From Arthrobacter sp. 31Y (lineage in GTDB: Bacteria; Actinomycetota; Actinomycetes; Actinomycetales; Micrococcaceae), in assembly GCF_000526335.1 (NCBI RefSeq), contig NZ_JAFW01000001.1:806001-870000 (forward strand): a DNA stretch of 64,000 nt, in the 5' to 3' direction. Position numbers and translations under genes: made by a program. The notes below the pieces were generated by a model. The model made no database searches. It saw only the letters and a list, made by a program, of their open reading frames with translations, and was not told where the DNA came from. Shown piece after piece: positions 1 through 9,126 of this stretch (within the stretch, counting starts at the first letter, position 1; every line of letters begins with the position of its first letter).

Positions 1-1719
1 CTCGAAGGACTCATGGGGCCCTTCCGGGGCCGAGCGGCGACGGGCCAGGAAGCGGGACCAGTCGCTGAATGCCATCAAGTCCGCCGGACCAATCCGCCAC
101 CGTGCACCCGCCAACAACCTCATCAGCGCATCAGAACGTCCTGGATCAGAAAGAACCCGTAACGTGGCCACCAGATCCACGATCTCAGGCGTGTCCAGCA
201 ATCCACCCAGTCCAACGATCTCGTAGGGAATACCTTGGAGCTCGAACTCGCGGCGGAGGCATTCCATCTGCGCCCGGCGCCGGCACAGGACAGCCATGGT
301 GGGCTGGACAGCGGTGCCGTCCTTCTCTTCCTCAAAAACAGTCTTCTGGTACCGGCGGACATCGCGGGCTATGACGGCGGCCTCGTCTTCATCGGTACCG
401 AACCGTGCGATCACCACACGTCCGTCCACCGCAGCGGGGCTGGGAACCAATGCGGGAACCGAGACACTGCTGGCGGTCTCCCTCTCCCCTGCAGGCCCAT
501 CCAAAGCCGCCGCCCGGTTCAAGGGCGCCGCAATGGTGTTGGCTGCTTGGAGGATATTCCTGCCATTACGCCAGGCTGTGGTCAGGTAAGAGGTGGGGGC
601 TACGGAATAGGACACATCGCCGCCGGAGGGGTCAGCGTGCCGCACGGGAAACTCCTGCACAAAGTGAAAGAGCTGGCCCGCTGATGCGCCACGGAACCCA
701 TAAATCGACTGGTTGGGATCACCCACGGCAGTAACGGCGTGGCCCTGGCCGAAAAGACGTGAGAACAGGACAAGCTGCGCGTGGGATGTGTCCTGGAATT
801 CATCCAGGAGGACCACTTTGTAGCGAGCGCGTTCAGTGGTGGCAGCGAGCGGGATGTCACTGGCAATACGTGCCGCCAGTGCCACGAGGTCGCCGAAATC
901 CAGGACACCGCGTTGACGTTTCGCTTCTTGGTAGCGAACCACCATGTCGGCCACGCTGGCGCGGGTCCGGAGCATGGCCGCGAGGTCTCCCGCAGCCTGG
1001 CTGGGATTCTTCTTGGCCCCGGATACGTAGGGAAGCTGCTCAAAGGTCTCAACGCGTTCCAGAACCCACTCCCGCACTTCCCCCGGATCCTGAAGGTGCT
1101 CGGCGCACTCCCCTGCCAACTGAATAACCGCATTGACAAGAGTGGATTTCGCGGCTGTGAAATGTTCGTAGTCGCCGTCGTAGGCCTCCACCACTTCGCT
1201 GGCCAACTGCCAGGACTGTGCGCCACCGAGCAAGACGACGTCCCGTTCGATGCCCAGCCGCAGGCCGTAGTCCGACACGATGCCGCTTGCATAGGAATGG
1301 TAAGTAGATACCTTGGGTTCGAGGTCGTCGGCACCAAGGAGCCCCTCAGGGAAGCCGATGCTGCCATCGTCCTCCGCCGCGATCCGCTGAAGAGTGGCCA
1401 GCTTGGACCGAATCCTGCTCGCCAGCTCTCCGGCAGCCTTCCGGGTGAATGTCACGCCGAGAACTTCCTCCGGACGCACCCAGCCATTAGCCACCAGCCA
1501 CACCACACGGTCCGCCATGGTGGCCGTCTTGCCCGAACCGGCCCCTGCAATCACCAAGCGAGGTGAGAGGGGCGAGGAAATAATAGCCGCTTGCTCGGGC
1601 GTAGGGTGGTTTTTTTCGCCAAGGATACGGGCCAGTTCGGAGGGCGAGAATCTGGGCTCGGGGACGCCTGCGAAGTCGGGGCCACCGGAGGCGAGGCCTT
1701 CCAGGAGCTCGGTTGTCAT
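1..1719 (-). CDS. adnB: AdnB-like UvrD-family helicase-nuclease, C-terminal part outside the window
   Basis: SF1 DNA helicase of the AdnAB type, expected to work with the upstream gene product in resecting double-strand breaks. The first 573 residues are visible and the reading frame is open to the window edge. A Q-motif (TPEQ at 40-43), Walker A AGAGSGKT (58-65), motif Ia TFTRKAAGE, motif II LLDEFQD near residue 306 and motif III GDPNQSIYGFRG are all intact, so this motor should hydrolyse ATP. The RecB-like nuclease domain expected at the C terminus is not in the window. The ATG at 1719-1717 overlaps the TGA of the previous gene (ATGA), which indicates translational coupling. PcrA/UvrD alone is the alternative; the paired arrangement and the neighbouring alkyltransferase-like gene, as in Mycobacterium tuberculosis, favour AdnB. 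Confidence 0.8.
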   Translation of the reverse strand, partial: MTTELLEGLASGGPDFAGVPEPRFSPSELARILGEKNHPTPEQAAIISSPLSPRLVIAGAGSGKTATMADRVVWLVANGWVRPEEVLGVTFTRKAAGELASRIRSKLATLQRIAAEDDGSIGFPEGLLGADDLEPKVSTYHSYASGIVSDYGLRLGIERDVVLLGGAQSWQLASEVVEAYDGDYEHFTAAKSTLVNAVIQLAGECAEHLQDPGEVREWVLERVETFEQLPYVSGAKKNPSQAAGDLAAMLRTRASVADMVVRYQEAKRQRGVLDFGDLVALAARIASDIPLAATTERARYKVVLLDEFQDTSHAQLVLFSRLFGQGHAVTAVGDPNQSIYGFRGASAGQLFHFVQEFPVRHADPSGGDVSYSVAPTSYLTTAWRNGRNILQAANTIAAPLNRAAALDGPAGERETASSVSVPALVPSPAAVDGRVVIARFGTDEDEAAVIARDVRRYQKTVFEEEKDGTAVQPTMAVLCRRRAQMECLRREFELQGIPYEIVGLGGLLDTPEIVDLVATLRVLSDPGRSDALMRLLAGARWRIGPADLMAFSDWSRFLARRRSAPEGPHESFE

Positions 1720-4700
1720 TCGGTGACCTGCTTTCCTCTGGCGCACAACGGGCAAATATCCGGCAGACGGCATCCATGACCGCCATGCCCTCCCTTGCCG
1801 GGGTCGTGCCGTGCTTCGAACGTTGACCCTGCCATCAGTGCGGCTGCCTCATTGACCAGGCTCTCAGCCCAGTTCTCTGCCGGATCCAAGGGATCCTGCT
1901 GCTGTACGCCAGGGCTCTTGGTCTTGGTCCCAAGCTGGGCCAACACTGCCCCGCCGGGAACGAATCCGGTGTCCGCCGCGGCGTCGGCGGGTTCTTGTAC
2001 CGTTTTAGCGTCCTGAAAAGCACCCTTGAGGACCGCGGCTTGATAGGCACCCAGTTGCGGGTGCCGGGCTACCTCGGCCTTGCCGGGTTGCCGTTTGCCG
2101 GTCTTGAGGTCCACGATCACAAGCCTGCCCTCCGGATCTATTTCGAGCCGGTCCACTTGGCCGCGAAGTACGGCGTGACGCACGGCCGCCTCTTCAAGAG
2201 CTTCAGGACCACCACCGCCAACGGCATCCACAGTGACATCAGGAAGCTGAACTTCAAAGTCGTGCTCTACCGCGAGCAAGCTTCTTGAGTCGTTACGCAT
2301 AATGAGCACGTACTGGGCCAACTTCCGGACCATGAGTTCTGCCCGCTGGAAATCAAGCTTTCCCTCCCAGTTATCCTTCATTCCCAAGGTGGGCCAACGG
2401 CGCACGAGTTCAGCAATGTACTCGGCTCCTGAAGCCTCGGGAAGCTCCTGCGCAATGCTATGGACCAAGGTGCCCAGGCTTCGTGCGAAGTCGGTGGCGG
2501 GTTCCCCACCGGCTGCTTGGACGAACCAGTCCAGCGGGGACTTATGAACGGCTTCCACCTTCGACGGCGACACAGAAACGGTACCTCCGGGCGGCACCAC
2601 GGCTTCCTGGGAACTGAGCGGCGCCAGACCCCACCAAGTGTCCGGGTGCGCCCCAGGTACCGGCGGGTCAGTACTGGCGAGCCTGGCCAGTATCCGGGCG
2701 GCTTCATGCGCTGTACGGGTGTCTCCGGGCGAGTCGTCTTCGGACTGCGCATGCTGCCTCAGCTCCGCCACAAGAGCCCTCAAGGTCATGGGACGGTCCA
2801 CAGGGGTGTAACCCCTTTTATATTCGCCCGAACCCAACGGGGCCACGTAATCCAGGAACGCCGAAGGTTGCTCATCTTCAGAGGACACAGCCGTGCAAAT
2901 CAAAACCTCGCGGGCTCGCGATACGGCTGTTGAGAAGCTCCTAAGTTCGTCGTAGCGAATGTCCCGAAGCCTGCTTAGCGGCCCCCGCCGGAGGGCGTAG
3001 TCCACGCCATGCTCTACGGCATCGGCGTAGACGGTACTGCCCAGCAGCTCTCCACGGAGCCGGGTGTTAGGCCACACGCCTTCCTGAAGGCCTGCGACGA
3101 TCACTACCGGCCATTCCCGACCCGCAGCACTTGCAGGAGTCATGATCTCAACGCACGCCTCCAGCTGCGCCCGTGCGGCGAGGGTGTCCATGGGCAGTTC
3201 CTGGTTCAACAGGTAGTCCAGGAACTGCTCAGGACCAGAACCGGGCAGTTGGTCAACGAAGCGCTCGGCCGTATGGAACAGCGCCATCATGGCGTCAAGG
3301 TCCCGATCGGCGCGTGCCCCGGCATTGCCGCCTTCAAGCGCCATCTCTGCCCACCGCGAAGAAAGCCCTGTTGCGTGCCACAAAGCCCACAGAACAGATT
3401 CCGCGTTGGCGCCTGGCTCTGCGGCGGCAGCGGTACCGGCAGCGATCATGCGGGCGAGCCTGCGGGCAGAACTACCCTCAATTCCTAACGAGGCCAGCGC
3501 CCCCGGCTGGAGGAGGGCCTCGACCAACAGGGCGTCGCTGGAGCGGCCGCCACCTCCCAAGAGTTCATCGCGGCGCAAGGATTGCCTAAGCCTTCGCAAC
3601 TCGATGGCAGTGGCACCTCCTATACGCGATGTCAGAAGGGACACTGCGGATTCCGGTGTGAGCTTTGACGGGTCCAGAACAATGGCAAAGGCCTCCAGCA
3701 GTGGACGGACGGCGACTTCGTCACGGACAGCTGAGTCCGCCACGGGAACACGCACTGGGATCCCCTGGCCGCTTAGGTACCGCTGCAACTGGGAAATCTG
3801 CCCGCCGTTCCGAACGATCACCGCGATGTCACTGAATTCCCGGGATTCCCGCAGCTGTGCTTCGAGGATCCGCTGCGCGACGTACCGGAGCTCGTGGACG
3901 GCGGACGGCAGCACATGCCCCTCTACGCGACCATCCCCGGGAGCCGGATGTAGACCTTGCGGACGGTTCGGTTGTTCCAACTGCCTGGCCAACTGACCAC
4001 CGGAACGCTGCGAGATGCGGGCCGCGACCCGGGACCAGGCCTCAGCTACTTCCGGCGTGTGCCTGTGGGTCACGGACAACGGACGTTCGAGAACAGCATG
4101 CTGCTGGCCGCCCAAAAGTGTTGGCAGCTCTGAGACCAAGTCCGGACGTGCGCCGCGGAAACCTTGCACGACTGTATCCGGCGAGTACGTCACCACCAGG
4201 TCCTTGCCTTCCCCGATGTCGGCAAGGAGCTCGAACACTGCCGGATTCGATTCCTGGGCGTCGTCCACAAGGATGAGTTGGAGACGTTCCCTTTCAGCGG
4301 CCAGGAACTCCGGCGAATCCTGGAATATCTGACGGGCCGTGGTGATGATTCCGGCCGGGTCAAAGGCCTCGGGCATGCGGAGGTCCAAGACGTCCCGGTA
4401 CTCGCTGTACAGCTGGGCCGCCGCCATCCAATCAGGCCGTCCGCACTCGTAGGCAAGCCCGACCAAGTCCTCTGCGGTGCGTCCAGATTCGATGATGCGA
4501 TCAAACAACTGCCGGATCTCGTGACGGAAGCCGCGGGTGGGAAGTGCTGCTGCGAGGTCCTCCGGCCAAGGCAGTTGGAACTCCGGACGGGAGTGGCCTT
4601 CCAGCAATTCCTTGATGATGAGGTCTTGTTCAGGGCCCGACAGAAGTTTCGGTGGCCTCGTCAGCGGCAGGATGCCTTCCGCCTTTGCCCGCCGGATAAC

Positions 4701-5054
4701 GTCGAAGGCGTATGACGCCCAGGTACGCGCCGGCGTCGTACTGAGACTGCGGTCCAGCCGTCCCGTGAAGGTGTCCCGCAAAGCTGCCGCGGCGTGGCGC
4801 CCGGGAGCAAGAATGAGGATTTGTTCTGGATTCAGTCCATCTTCGCGGACGCGGCGGACTGCGGATTCCACGAGCACCGTTGACTTGCCCGTGCCCGGAC
4901 CTCCGGGCACCAGGACGGGGCCGTTCCCCTGCCGGAGGGAGACAACTGCATGTTGGTCCGGGGACAGAACGGGTGCCGCGTAGTGGGTCTCACGCGGCGG
5001 GAGCAGGCGGAGGGCTGCTGATGCTTGGCGGGTTTTGGCAGGAGTCGCGGTCAC
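1716..5054 (-). CDS. adnA: AdnA-like helicase with C-terminal RecB-type nuclease domain
   Basis: 1112-residue partner of the downstream helicase, predicted subunit of a heterodimeric DNA-end-resecting motor-nuclease. Walker A GGPGTGKST lies at 51-59. The motif II region reads VDDAQES rather than the usual DExQ, so this motor looks partly diverged. The C terminus carries a PD-(D/E)XK nuclease signature: DRLEID followed by DLKTGK at 982-987 and a downstream QLGAY. Cysteines at 1095, 1101 and 1104 close the protein and could belong to an iron-sulfur or zinc site, as in AddB-type nucleases; a fourth ligand is not obvious. The start is GTG at 5054, overlapping the previous stop (GTGA). The AdnA assignment rests on the domain layout and on gene order shared with mycobacteria. 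Confidence 0.75.
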   Translation of the reverse strand: MTATPAKTRQASAALRLLPPRETHYAAPVLSPDQHAVVSLRQGNGPVLVPGGPGTGKSTVLVESAVRRVREDGLNPEQILILAPGRHAAAALRDTFTGRLDRSLSTTPARTWASYAFDVIRRAKAEGILPLTRPPKLLSGPEQDLIIKELLEGHSRPEFQLPWPEDLAAALPTRGFRHEIRQLFDRIIESGRTAEDLVGLAYECGRPDWMAAAQLYSEYRDVLDLRMPEAFDPAGIITTARQIFQDSPEFLAAERERLQLILVDDAQESNPAVFELLADIGEGKDLVVTYSPDTVVQGFRGARPDLVSELPTLLGGQQHAVLERPLSVTHRHTPEVAEAWSRVAARISQRSGGQLARQLEQPNRPQGLHPAPGDGRVEGHVLPSAVHELRYVAQRILEAQLRESREFSDIAVIVRNGGQISQLQRYLSGQGIPVRVPVADSAVRDEVAVRPLLEAFAIVLDPSKLTPESAVSLLTSRIGGATAIELRRLRQSLRRDELLGGGGRSSDALLVEALLQPGALASLGIEGSSARRLARMIAAGTAAAAEPGANAESVLWALWHATGLSSRWAEMALEGGNAGARADRDLDAMMALFHTAERFVDQLPGSGPEQFLDYLLNQELPMDTLAARAQLEACVEIMTPASAAGREWPVVIVAGLQEGVWPNTRLRGELLGSTVYADAVEHGVDYALRRGPLSRLRDIRYDELRSFSTAVSRAREVLICTAVSSEDEQPSAFLDYVAPLGSGEYKRGYTPVDRPMTLRALVAELRQHAQSEDDSPGDTRTAHEAARILARLASTDPPVPGAHPDTWWGLAPLSSQEAVVPPGGTVSVSPSKVEAVHKSPLDWFVQAAGGEPATDFARSLGTLVHSIAQELPEASGAEYIAELVRRWPTLGMKDNWEGKLDFQRAELMVRKLAQYVLIMRNDSRSLLAVEHDFEVQLPDVTVDAVGGGGPEALEEAAVRHAVLRGQVDRLEIDPEGRLVIVDLKTGKRQPGKAEVARHPQLGAYQAAVLKGAFQDAKTVQEPADAAADTGFVPGGAVLAQLGTKTKSPGVQQQDPLDPAENWAESLVNEAAALMAGSTFEARHDPGKGGHGGHGCRLPDICPLCARGKQVTE

Positions 5055-5467
5055 ACAGTCATTTCATCATCGGGCACTGACAATTTATGGAGTTGACGCT
5101 CCAACAGGTCAGAGATCACATCGAGTTGATCGAAGTCAGAGTCGGTAGGCGCCCATCGGGCGTTTGTCAGATCGACGCGCCACCGGCCTTCGCCCGTCTT
5201 CAGGAAGGCCTCATAAGCGCCGTGCAGCGGAGTGGATTCGTCCACGTAGTGCCGCAAAGCATCGACTTCGTGACCGGGAGGCGCCTCCCCGCTGGCCCTG
5301 AGCACGCGCCACCAAGCCACGGAGCTTCCGTAGTGGCTCATGACTGCGCCGACCTGTCGCGGCCCGCCGGCACCCAGAAGCTCCGCGATGTCACCATAGG
5401 AGACCGCCGATCCCGATGGAACAAGGTCTACAACGGCCAGAACCGCCGTCACATACTCCATCCGCAT
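5051..5467 (-). CDS. Alkyltransferase-like (ATL) protein of the MGMT family, active-site Cys absent
   Basis: 138-residue single-domain member of the O6-alkylguanine-DNA alkyltransferase fold. The region that is PCHR in active enzymes reads A51-W52-W53-R54, so Trp stands at the position of the acceptor Cys. This is the hallmark of ATL proteins, which bind alkylated guanine and hand it to nucleotide excision repair instead of removing the alkyl group. The recognition-helix region (RQVGAVM, 37-43) is kept. It is the first gene of a three-gene coupled operon: its TGA overlaps the GTG of adnA. The ATG at 5467 is preceded at the right distance by a TACGCT box, which supports this start over the ATG two codons later. 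Confidence 0.85.
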   Translation of the reverse strand: MRMEYVTAVLAVVDLVPSGSAVSYGDIAELLGAGGPRQVGAVMSHYGSSVAWWRVLRASGEAPPGHEVDALRHYVDESTPLHGAYEAFLKTGEGRWRVDLTNARWAPTDSDFDQLDVISDLLERQLHKLSVPDDEMTV

Positions 5468-5473
5468 GTGTTC

Positions 5474-5479
5474 AGCGTA
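5474..5479 (-). promoter_or_regulatory. -10 box (TACGCT) for a leaderless ATL-adnA-adnB transcript
   Basis: On the minus strand TACGCT is followed by six bases and then the ATG at 5467. This matches the actinobacterial TANNNT -10 box whose start point falls on the start codon. No convincing -35 box and no Shine-Dalgarno sequence are seen. Confidence 0.5.
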
Positions 5480-5521
5480 ACGGCAGGAGTGTCGTGCCCA
5501 AAGAGTGTCGGACCCAGCCGG

Positions 5522-5527
5522 TAGCTT
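5522..5527 (+). promoter_or_regulatory. -10 box (TAGCTT) for a leaderless exonuclease transcript
   Basis: TAGCTT is followed by six bases and the ATG at 5534. It faces the ATL promoter, so both genes would be transcribed away from a gap of only 66 bases without 5' leaders. No good -35 element is visible. Confidence 0.5.
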
Positions 5528-5533
5528 GAAGAC

Positions 5534-6244
5534 ATGAGCTCCTGGAACACCCTCTCCCGTGCCGCATTCGACCTCGAGACCACCGGGAAGAACTCCCGGT
5601 CAGCGCGGATCGTCACCGCTTCCATCACCGTTGTGGATGCCCACGGCGAGCTCATCGCAGAGCACGAGTGGTTAGCAGACCCCGGTGTGGAGATCCCGCT
5701 CGAAGCAAGTGAGGTGCACGGAATATCCACGGAGAAGGCGCGCGCAGAAGGGCGCCCGGCAGCAGATGTCACAAGGGAGGTCGCCGGGGTACTTCAAGGA
5801 CTGTTCGACGACGGCACTCCCGTCATTGCTTTCAATGCAAGCTACGACTTCACGGTTCTGGCAGCTGAATCTGCCCGCTACGGCGTTCCTCAACTGAGCC
5901 GTTTCCCCGTGCTGGATCCCTATGTGATGAACAAGCAGGTGGATCGCTACCGCAAGGGAAAGCGCACCCTGACCGCCTTGTGTGAGGAATACGGGGTTGA
6001 TCTGAGCAACGCGCATACCTCAGCGGCGGATGCTCTGGCTACCCTCCGGGTATTGGATGCCATGGCCGGCAAGTTTCCCAAGCTGCAGATGCCGGCCTCC
6101 ACGCTCCACGAGCTGCAAGTAGACTGGGCGGCATCCCAAGCTGCTGACTTCCAGCAGTACTTGCGGCGAAGCAAGCCCACCGCCGTCATTGAGGGCGAGT
6201 GGCCAGTTCTTCCCCCCGAGGATGCAAGCCGGGGCGGTTTTTAA
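5534..6244 (+). CDS. DEDDh 3'-5' exonuclease (DnaQ/epsilon-like)
   Basis: 236-residue protein with the three exonuclease motifs of the DnaQ family. ExoI is FDLETTG with D13 and E15; ExoII is NASYDF; ExoIII is HTSAAD with H161 and D166, so it is the DEDDh subtype and should be catalytically active on single-stranded 3' ends. The last 60 residues are not part of the core fold and have no domain I recognise. It stands alone, divergent from the ATL-adnAB operon, so a role in DNA repair or replication proofreading is reasonable. It could equally be a housekeeping exonuclease related to the polymerase III epsilon chain. No polymerase gene is nearby. Confidence 0.85.
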   Translation: MSSWNTLSRAAFDLETTGKNSRSARIVTASITVVDAHGELIAEHEWLADPGVEIPLEASEVHGISTEKARAEGRPAADVTREVAGVLQGLFDDGTPVIAFNASYDFTVLAAESARYGVPQLSRFPVLDPYVMNKQVDRYRKGKRTLTALCEEYGVDLSNAHTSAADALATLRVLDAMAGKFPKLQMPASTLHELQVDWAASQAADFQQYLRRSKPTAVIEGEWPVLPPEDASRGGF

Positions 6245-6571
6245 GCCGGCAAAGGCCCCACCATGGGTTACGTTCTGCGACGCAAGTCACAGGAATTTCG
6301 GGAACCCCCAACCGAGGTTCTTTAGCGCGCGGATTCCACGCTTGCTCCTACTGTCGGAATAGTCCGCAGGCCTTCGAGTCTGCTGCGGGGACTTAATTCG
6401 GAAAAATTGAGTGCAAGCAACCGTTTATTCGATTCTCCATGCGCTGGTGGGCTGGTGACATAATTAAGTTTGGCGGGTTGAAGTCTGCTAGGGCAGCCAA
6501 CCTCCTTTTCGGTTGCCACATTCCCCGCCCACCGTGAAGCGTCTCCGTGACCCGATGAAAGTGATTTCTTT
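6245..6571 (+). other. 327-base intergenic region before the amino-acid transporter
   Basis: No gene, RNA gene or strong hairpin seen. The second half is AT-richer than its surroundings and probably holds the promoter of the transporter operon; CATAAT at 6459-6464 is the best -10 candidate but has no clear -35 partner. The ATG at 6572 has only a weak upstream GAAAG as ribosome site. Confidence 0.4.
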
Positions 6572-7522
6572 ATGAAATTCAAAGCCCCTAAATGGCTGTC
6601 TGTTGCCCCCGTGGCCGCAGCCTTGGTGATTTCCCTGGCAGCCTGCGGCGGGGGAACCTCCGAGCCCAGCGGCTCGCCCACCGATGCACTGGCCGGCAGC
6701 GACCAGAAATCGCTCGATACGTTCACCACCGCCGAGGTGACGCCGCTGGACAAGATCGACAAGACCAAGCTGGGCCTGATCACTGACGGCACCCTGCGCG
6801 TGGGCACCCTTTCAGACGCTCCGCCGAACATCTTCATCGATCCTTCCGGTAAGTTCACCGGCTACGACAATGAGCTCTTGCGCGCCATCGGCGACAAGCT
6901 GGGCCTCAAGGTGGAGTTTGCATCCACCGACTTCTCTGCTCTCCTGTCCCAGGTGGGCAACAAGCAGTTCGACGTCGGATCCTCCTCCATCTCCACTACC
7001 GACGCCCGCCGCAAGACGGTCGGTTTCACCAACGGCTACGACTTCGGCTACATGGCGATCGTGACCAAGAACGACTCCAAGGTCACCGGCTTCGCCGACG
7101 TCAAGGAAGGCCTGCGCATCGGCGTCGTCCAGGGCACTGTCCAGGATGACTACATGACGAACACGCTCAAGATTGAGCCCGTCCGTTTCCCTGACTACAA
7201 CACGGTCTACGGCAACGTGAAGAATGGCCAGATCGACGCTTGGGTTGCTCCTTCCCAGCAGGCCGAAGGCCAGGTCAAGGAAGGCGACAACACCAAGATC
7301 GCCGAGAAGGTTGTCAACACCCAGAACTTCACCGCGTATGCCGTGAACAAGGACAACCAGCCGCTGATCGACGCCCTGAACTCCGGCTTGGACGCTGTCA
7401 TCGCTGACGGCACGTGGGCCAAGCTCACGGCCGAGTGGTACAAGGACCGTCCGACTGCTGCCGAGCAGACCCCCCAGGGCTGGAAGCCGGGCAGCAAGGC
7501 CGTCCAGCTCCCCGCCAAGTAA
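6572..7522 (+). CDS. Polar amino-acid ABC transporter substrate-binding lipoprotein
   Basis: 316-residue family-3 periplasmic-type binding protein, exported and lipid-anchored. A basic n-region and hydrophobic stretch lead to the lipobox LAAC with C25 as the acylated residue, followed by a Gly/Ser/Pro linker. The mature part carries typical family-3 blocks such as LRVGTLSDAPP, FTGYDNELL and VGSSSISTTDARR. It should capture a polar amino acid and deliver it to the permease and ATPase encoded directly downstream; the substrate cannot be told from sequence. The lone permease gene suggests the permease works as a homodimer. Confidence 0.9.
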   Translation: MKFKAPKWLSVAPVAAALVISLAACGGGTSEPSGSPTDALAGSDQKSLDTFTTAEVTPLDKIDKTKLGLITDGTLRVGTLSDAPPNIFIDPSGKFTGYDNELLRAIGDKLGLKVEFASTDFSALLSQVGNKQFDVGSSSISTTDARRKTVGFTNGYDFGYMAIVTKNDSKVTGFADVKEGLRIGVVQGTVQDDYMTNTLKIEPVRFPDYNTVYGNVKNGQIDAWVAPSQQAEGQVKEGDNTKIAEKVVNTQNFTAYAVNKDNQPLIDALNSGLDAVIADGTWAKLTAEWYKDRPTAAEQTPQGWKPGSKAVQLPAK

Positions 7523-7534
7523 TCAGGGCGTTCC

Positions 7535-8299
7535 ATGGATATCCTCAATCAACTAGCCGAGTCCTTCTTTGACTGGGAGGCGATAGGCGAAGTTCTCCCC
7601 AAGATGTTCGCCGTCGGCCTGCCCAATACCATCGTTCTGGCTGTCGTCTCAGGCATCATCGGGACTGCACTTGGGATGCTGCTCGCCCTGATGGGGATTT
7701 CCCGGAACGCGGCGGCCCGGTGGGCAGCCCGCATTTACACGGACATTCTCCGCGGGCTTCCACCGGTGCTGACCATCCTGGTGATCGGATTCGGTTTCGG
7801 CCCCATTATTCGCGAACTGACAGGCTCCACCAGCCCGTACCCCATGGCCATCGCGGCCCTGTCCTTGATGTCAGGCGCGTACATCGGCGAGATTTTCCGT
7901 TCCGGCATCCAGAGCGTAGATAAGGGACAGCTGGAGGCGACCCGTGCCCTCGGGTTCAGCTACGGCTCGTCCATGCGCCTCGTAGTGGTGCCCCAAGGCA
8001 TCCGGCGGGTTCTTCCCGCCCTGGTGAACCAGTTCATCGCGCTGATCAAGGAATCCTCGCTGGTGTTCATGCTTGGCCTGCTGGCCACAGAACGTGAAAT
8101 CTTCCAGATCGGCAAGGACGCGGCAGCCAACAGCGGCAATCTGTCCCCGTACGTGGCCGCTGCCATCTTCTATCTGGCACTGACCATCCCGCTCACTCAC
8201 TTTGTGAACTGGATTGATGCCCGCATGCGCTCCGGCCGGCCGGAGAAGAAGGAACCGGATGAGGCAGCAGCCGTCGTAGGAAAGGGAGCCCAGGCATGA
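7535..8299 (+). CDS. Polar amino-acid ABC transporter permease (HisM family)
   Basis: 254-residue inner-membrane permease with about five hydrophobic segments. The coupling-helix EAA-type region reads [28 protein letters not shown] in overlapping blocks near the middle, a standard HisMQ signature. It begins 12 bases after the binding protein gene and overlaps the ATPase gene by ATGA, so the three are one operon. The C terminus ends in a charged tail rich in Lys, Glu and Ala. Confidence 0.92.
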   Translation: MDILNQLAESFFDWEAIGEVLPKMFAVGLPNTIVLAVVSGIIGTALGMLLALMGISRNAAARWAARIYTDILRGLPPVLTILVIGFGFGPIIRELTGSTSPYPMAIAALSLMSGAYIGEIFRSGIQSVDKGQLEATRALGFSYGSSMRLVVVPQGIRRVLPALVNQFIALIKESSLVFMLGLLATEREIFQIGKDAAANSGNLSPYVAAAIFYLALTIPLTHFVNWIDARMRSGRPEKKEPDEAAAVVGKGAQA

Positions 8300-9033
8300 G
8301 CGAATTTGCATCAGGCACACTGACGGCCAAGAACATCCATTTGTCCTTCGGCAGCAACCACGTACTGCGCGGAATCGACCTGCACGTTGAGAAGGGCACC
8401 ACGGCTTCCGTGATCGGCCCCTCGGGCTCGGGCAAGTCCACGCTCCTGCGCGTCATGAACCGGCTCATCGAACCGGACCAAGGCGACATCCTCCTGGATG
8501 GACGTTCGGTGCTCAAGGACAATCCGGACGAACTGCGCCGCCGTATTGGCATGGTCTTCCAGCAGTTCAACCTGTTCCCGCATAAGACGGTGGCAGAGAA
8601 CATCTCGCTGGCCCTGCGCAAGCTCCGTGGCATGTCCAAGGAGCAGGCGCGCGACGAAGCCCTGGCCCAGCTGGACTTGGTCGGATTGAAGCACAAAGCT
8701 GACTCGCGTCCGGCCAACCTCTCAGGTGGACAGCAGCAGCGTGTGGCAATTGCCCGCGCGCTGGCCATGAAGCCTGAGGTCATGTTCTTTGACGAAGCTA
8801 CCTCCGCTCTGGACCCGGAACTGGTCAAGGGAGTTCTTGCCCTCATGACGGACTTGGCACAGGGAGGCATGACCATGGTGGTGGTGACCCACGAAATGGG
8901 CTTCTCCCGCAATGTCTCCGACGTCGTGACCTTCATGGACGCCGGCGTGGTGGTTGAATCCGGTCCCCCGGAGCAGCTGTTCACCAACCCTCAGACGGAA
9001 CGCCTTCAGGGCTTCCTTTCGGACGTTCTCTAA
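8296..9033 (+). CDS. Polar amino-acid ABC transporter ATP-binding protein (GlnQ family)
   Basis: 245-residue ATPase of the amino-acid importer. It has Walker [11 protein letters not shown]-loop FQQFNLF, signature LSGGQQQR, Walker [15 protein letters not shown] and switch His in VVVTHEMG. All catalytic residues are intact. The start ATG lies inside the stop of the permease gene (ATGA), giving translational coupling and stoichiometric expression. A strong terminator follows 37 bases after the stop. Confidence 0.94.
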   Translation: MSEFASGTLTAKNIHLSFGSNHVLRGIDLHVEKGTTASVIGPSGSGKSTLLRVMNRLIEPDQGDILLDGRSVLKDNPDELRRRIGMVFQQFNLFPHKTVAENISLALRKLRGMSKEQARDEALAQLDLVGLKHKADSRPANLSGGQQQRVAIARALAMKPEVMFFDEATSALDPELVKGVLALMTDLAQGGMTMVVVTHEMGFSRNVSDVVTFMDAGVVVESGPPEQLFTNPQTERLQGFLSDVL

Positions 9034-9070
9034 GGACCTCCTAAATGCAGCACCTGCTCCAGTGAAAAGG

Positions 9071-9101
9071 ACCCCGCCTTACAAACTAAGGCGGGGTTCT
9101 T
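9071..9101 (+). terminator. Terminator between ABC operon and GH3 gene
   Basis: Perfect 11-bp stem (9071-9081 with 9087-9097) and a 5-base loop, followed by TCTTT. It lies between convergent genes and should act on the plus strand; purine-rich bases upstream make activity on the minus strand possible. Confidence 0.85.
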
Positions 9102-9126
9102 TGCTGTGCTCATTGATTTGAAGCCG

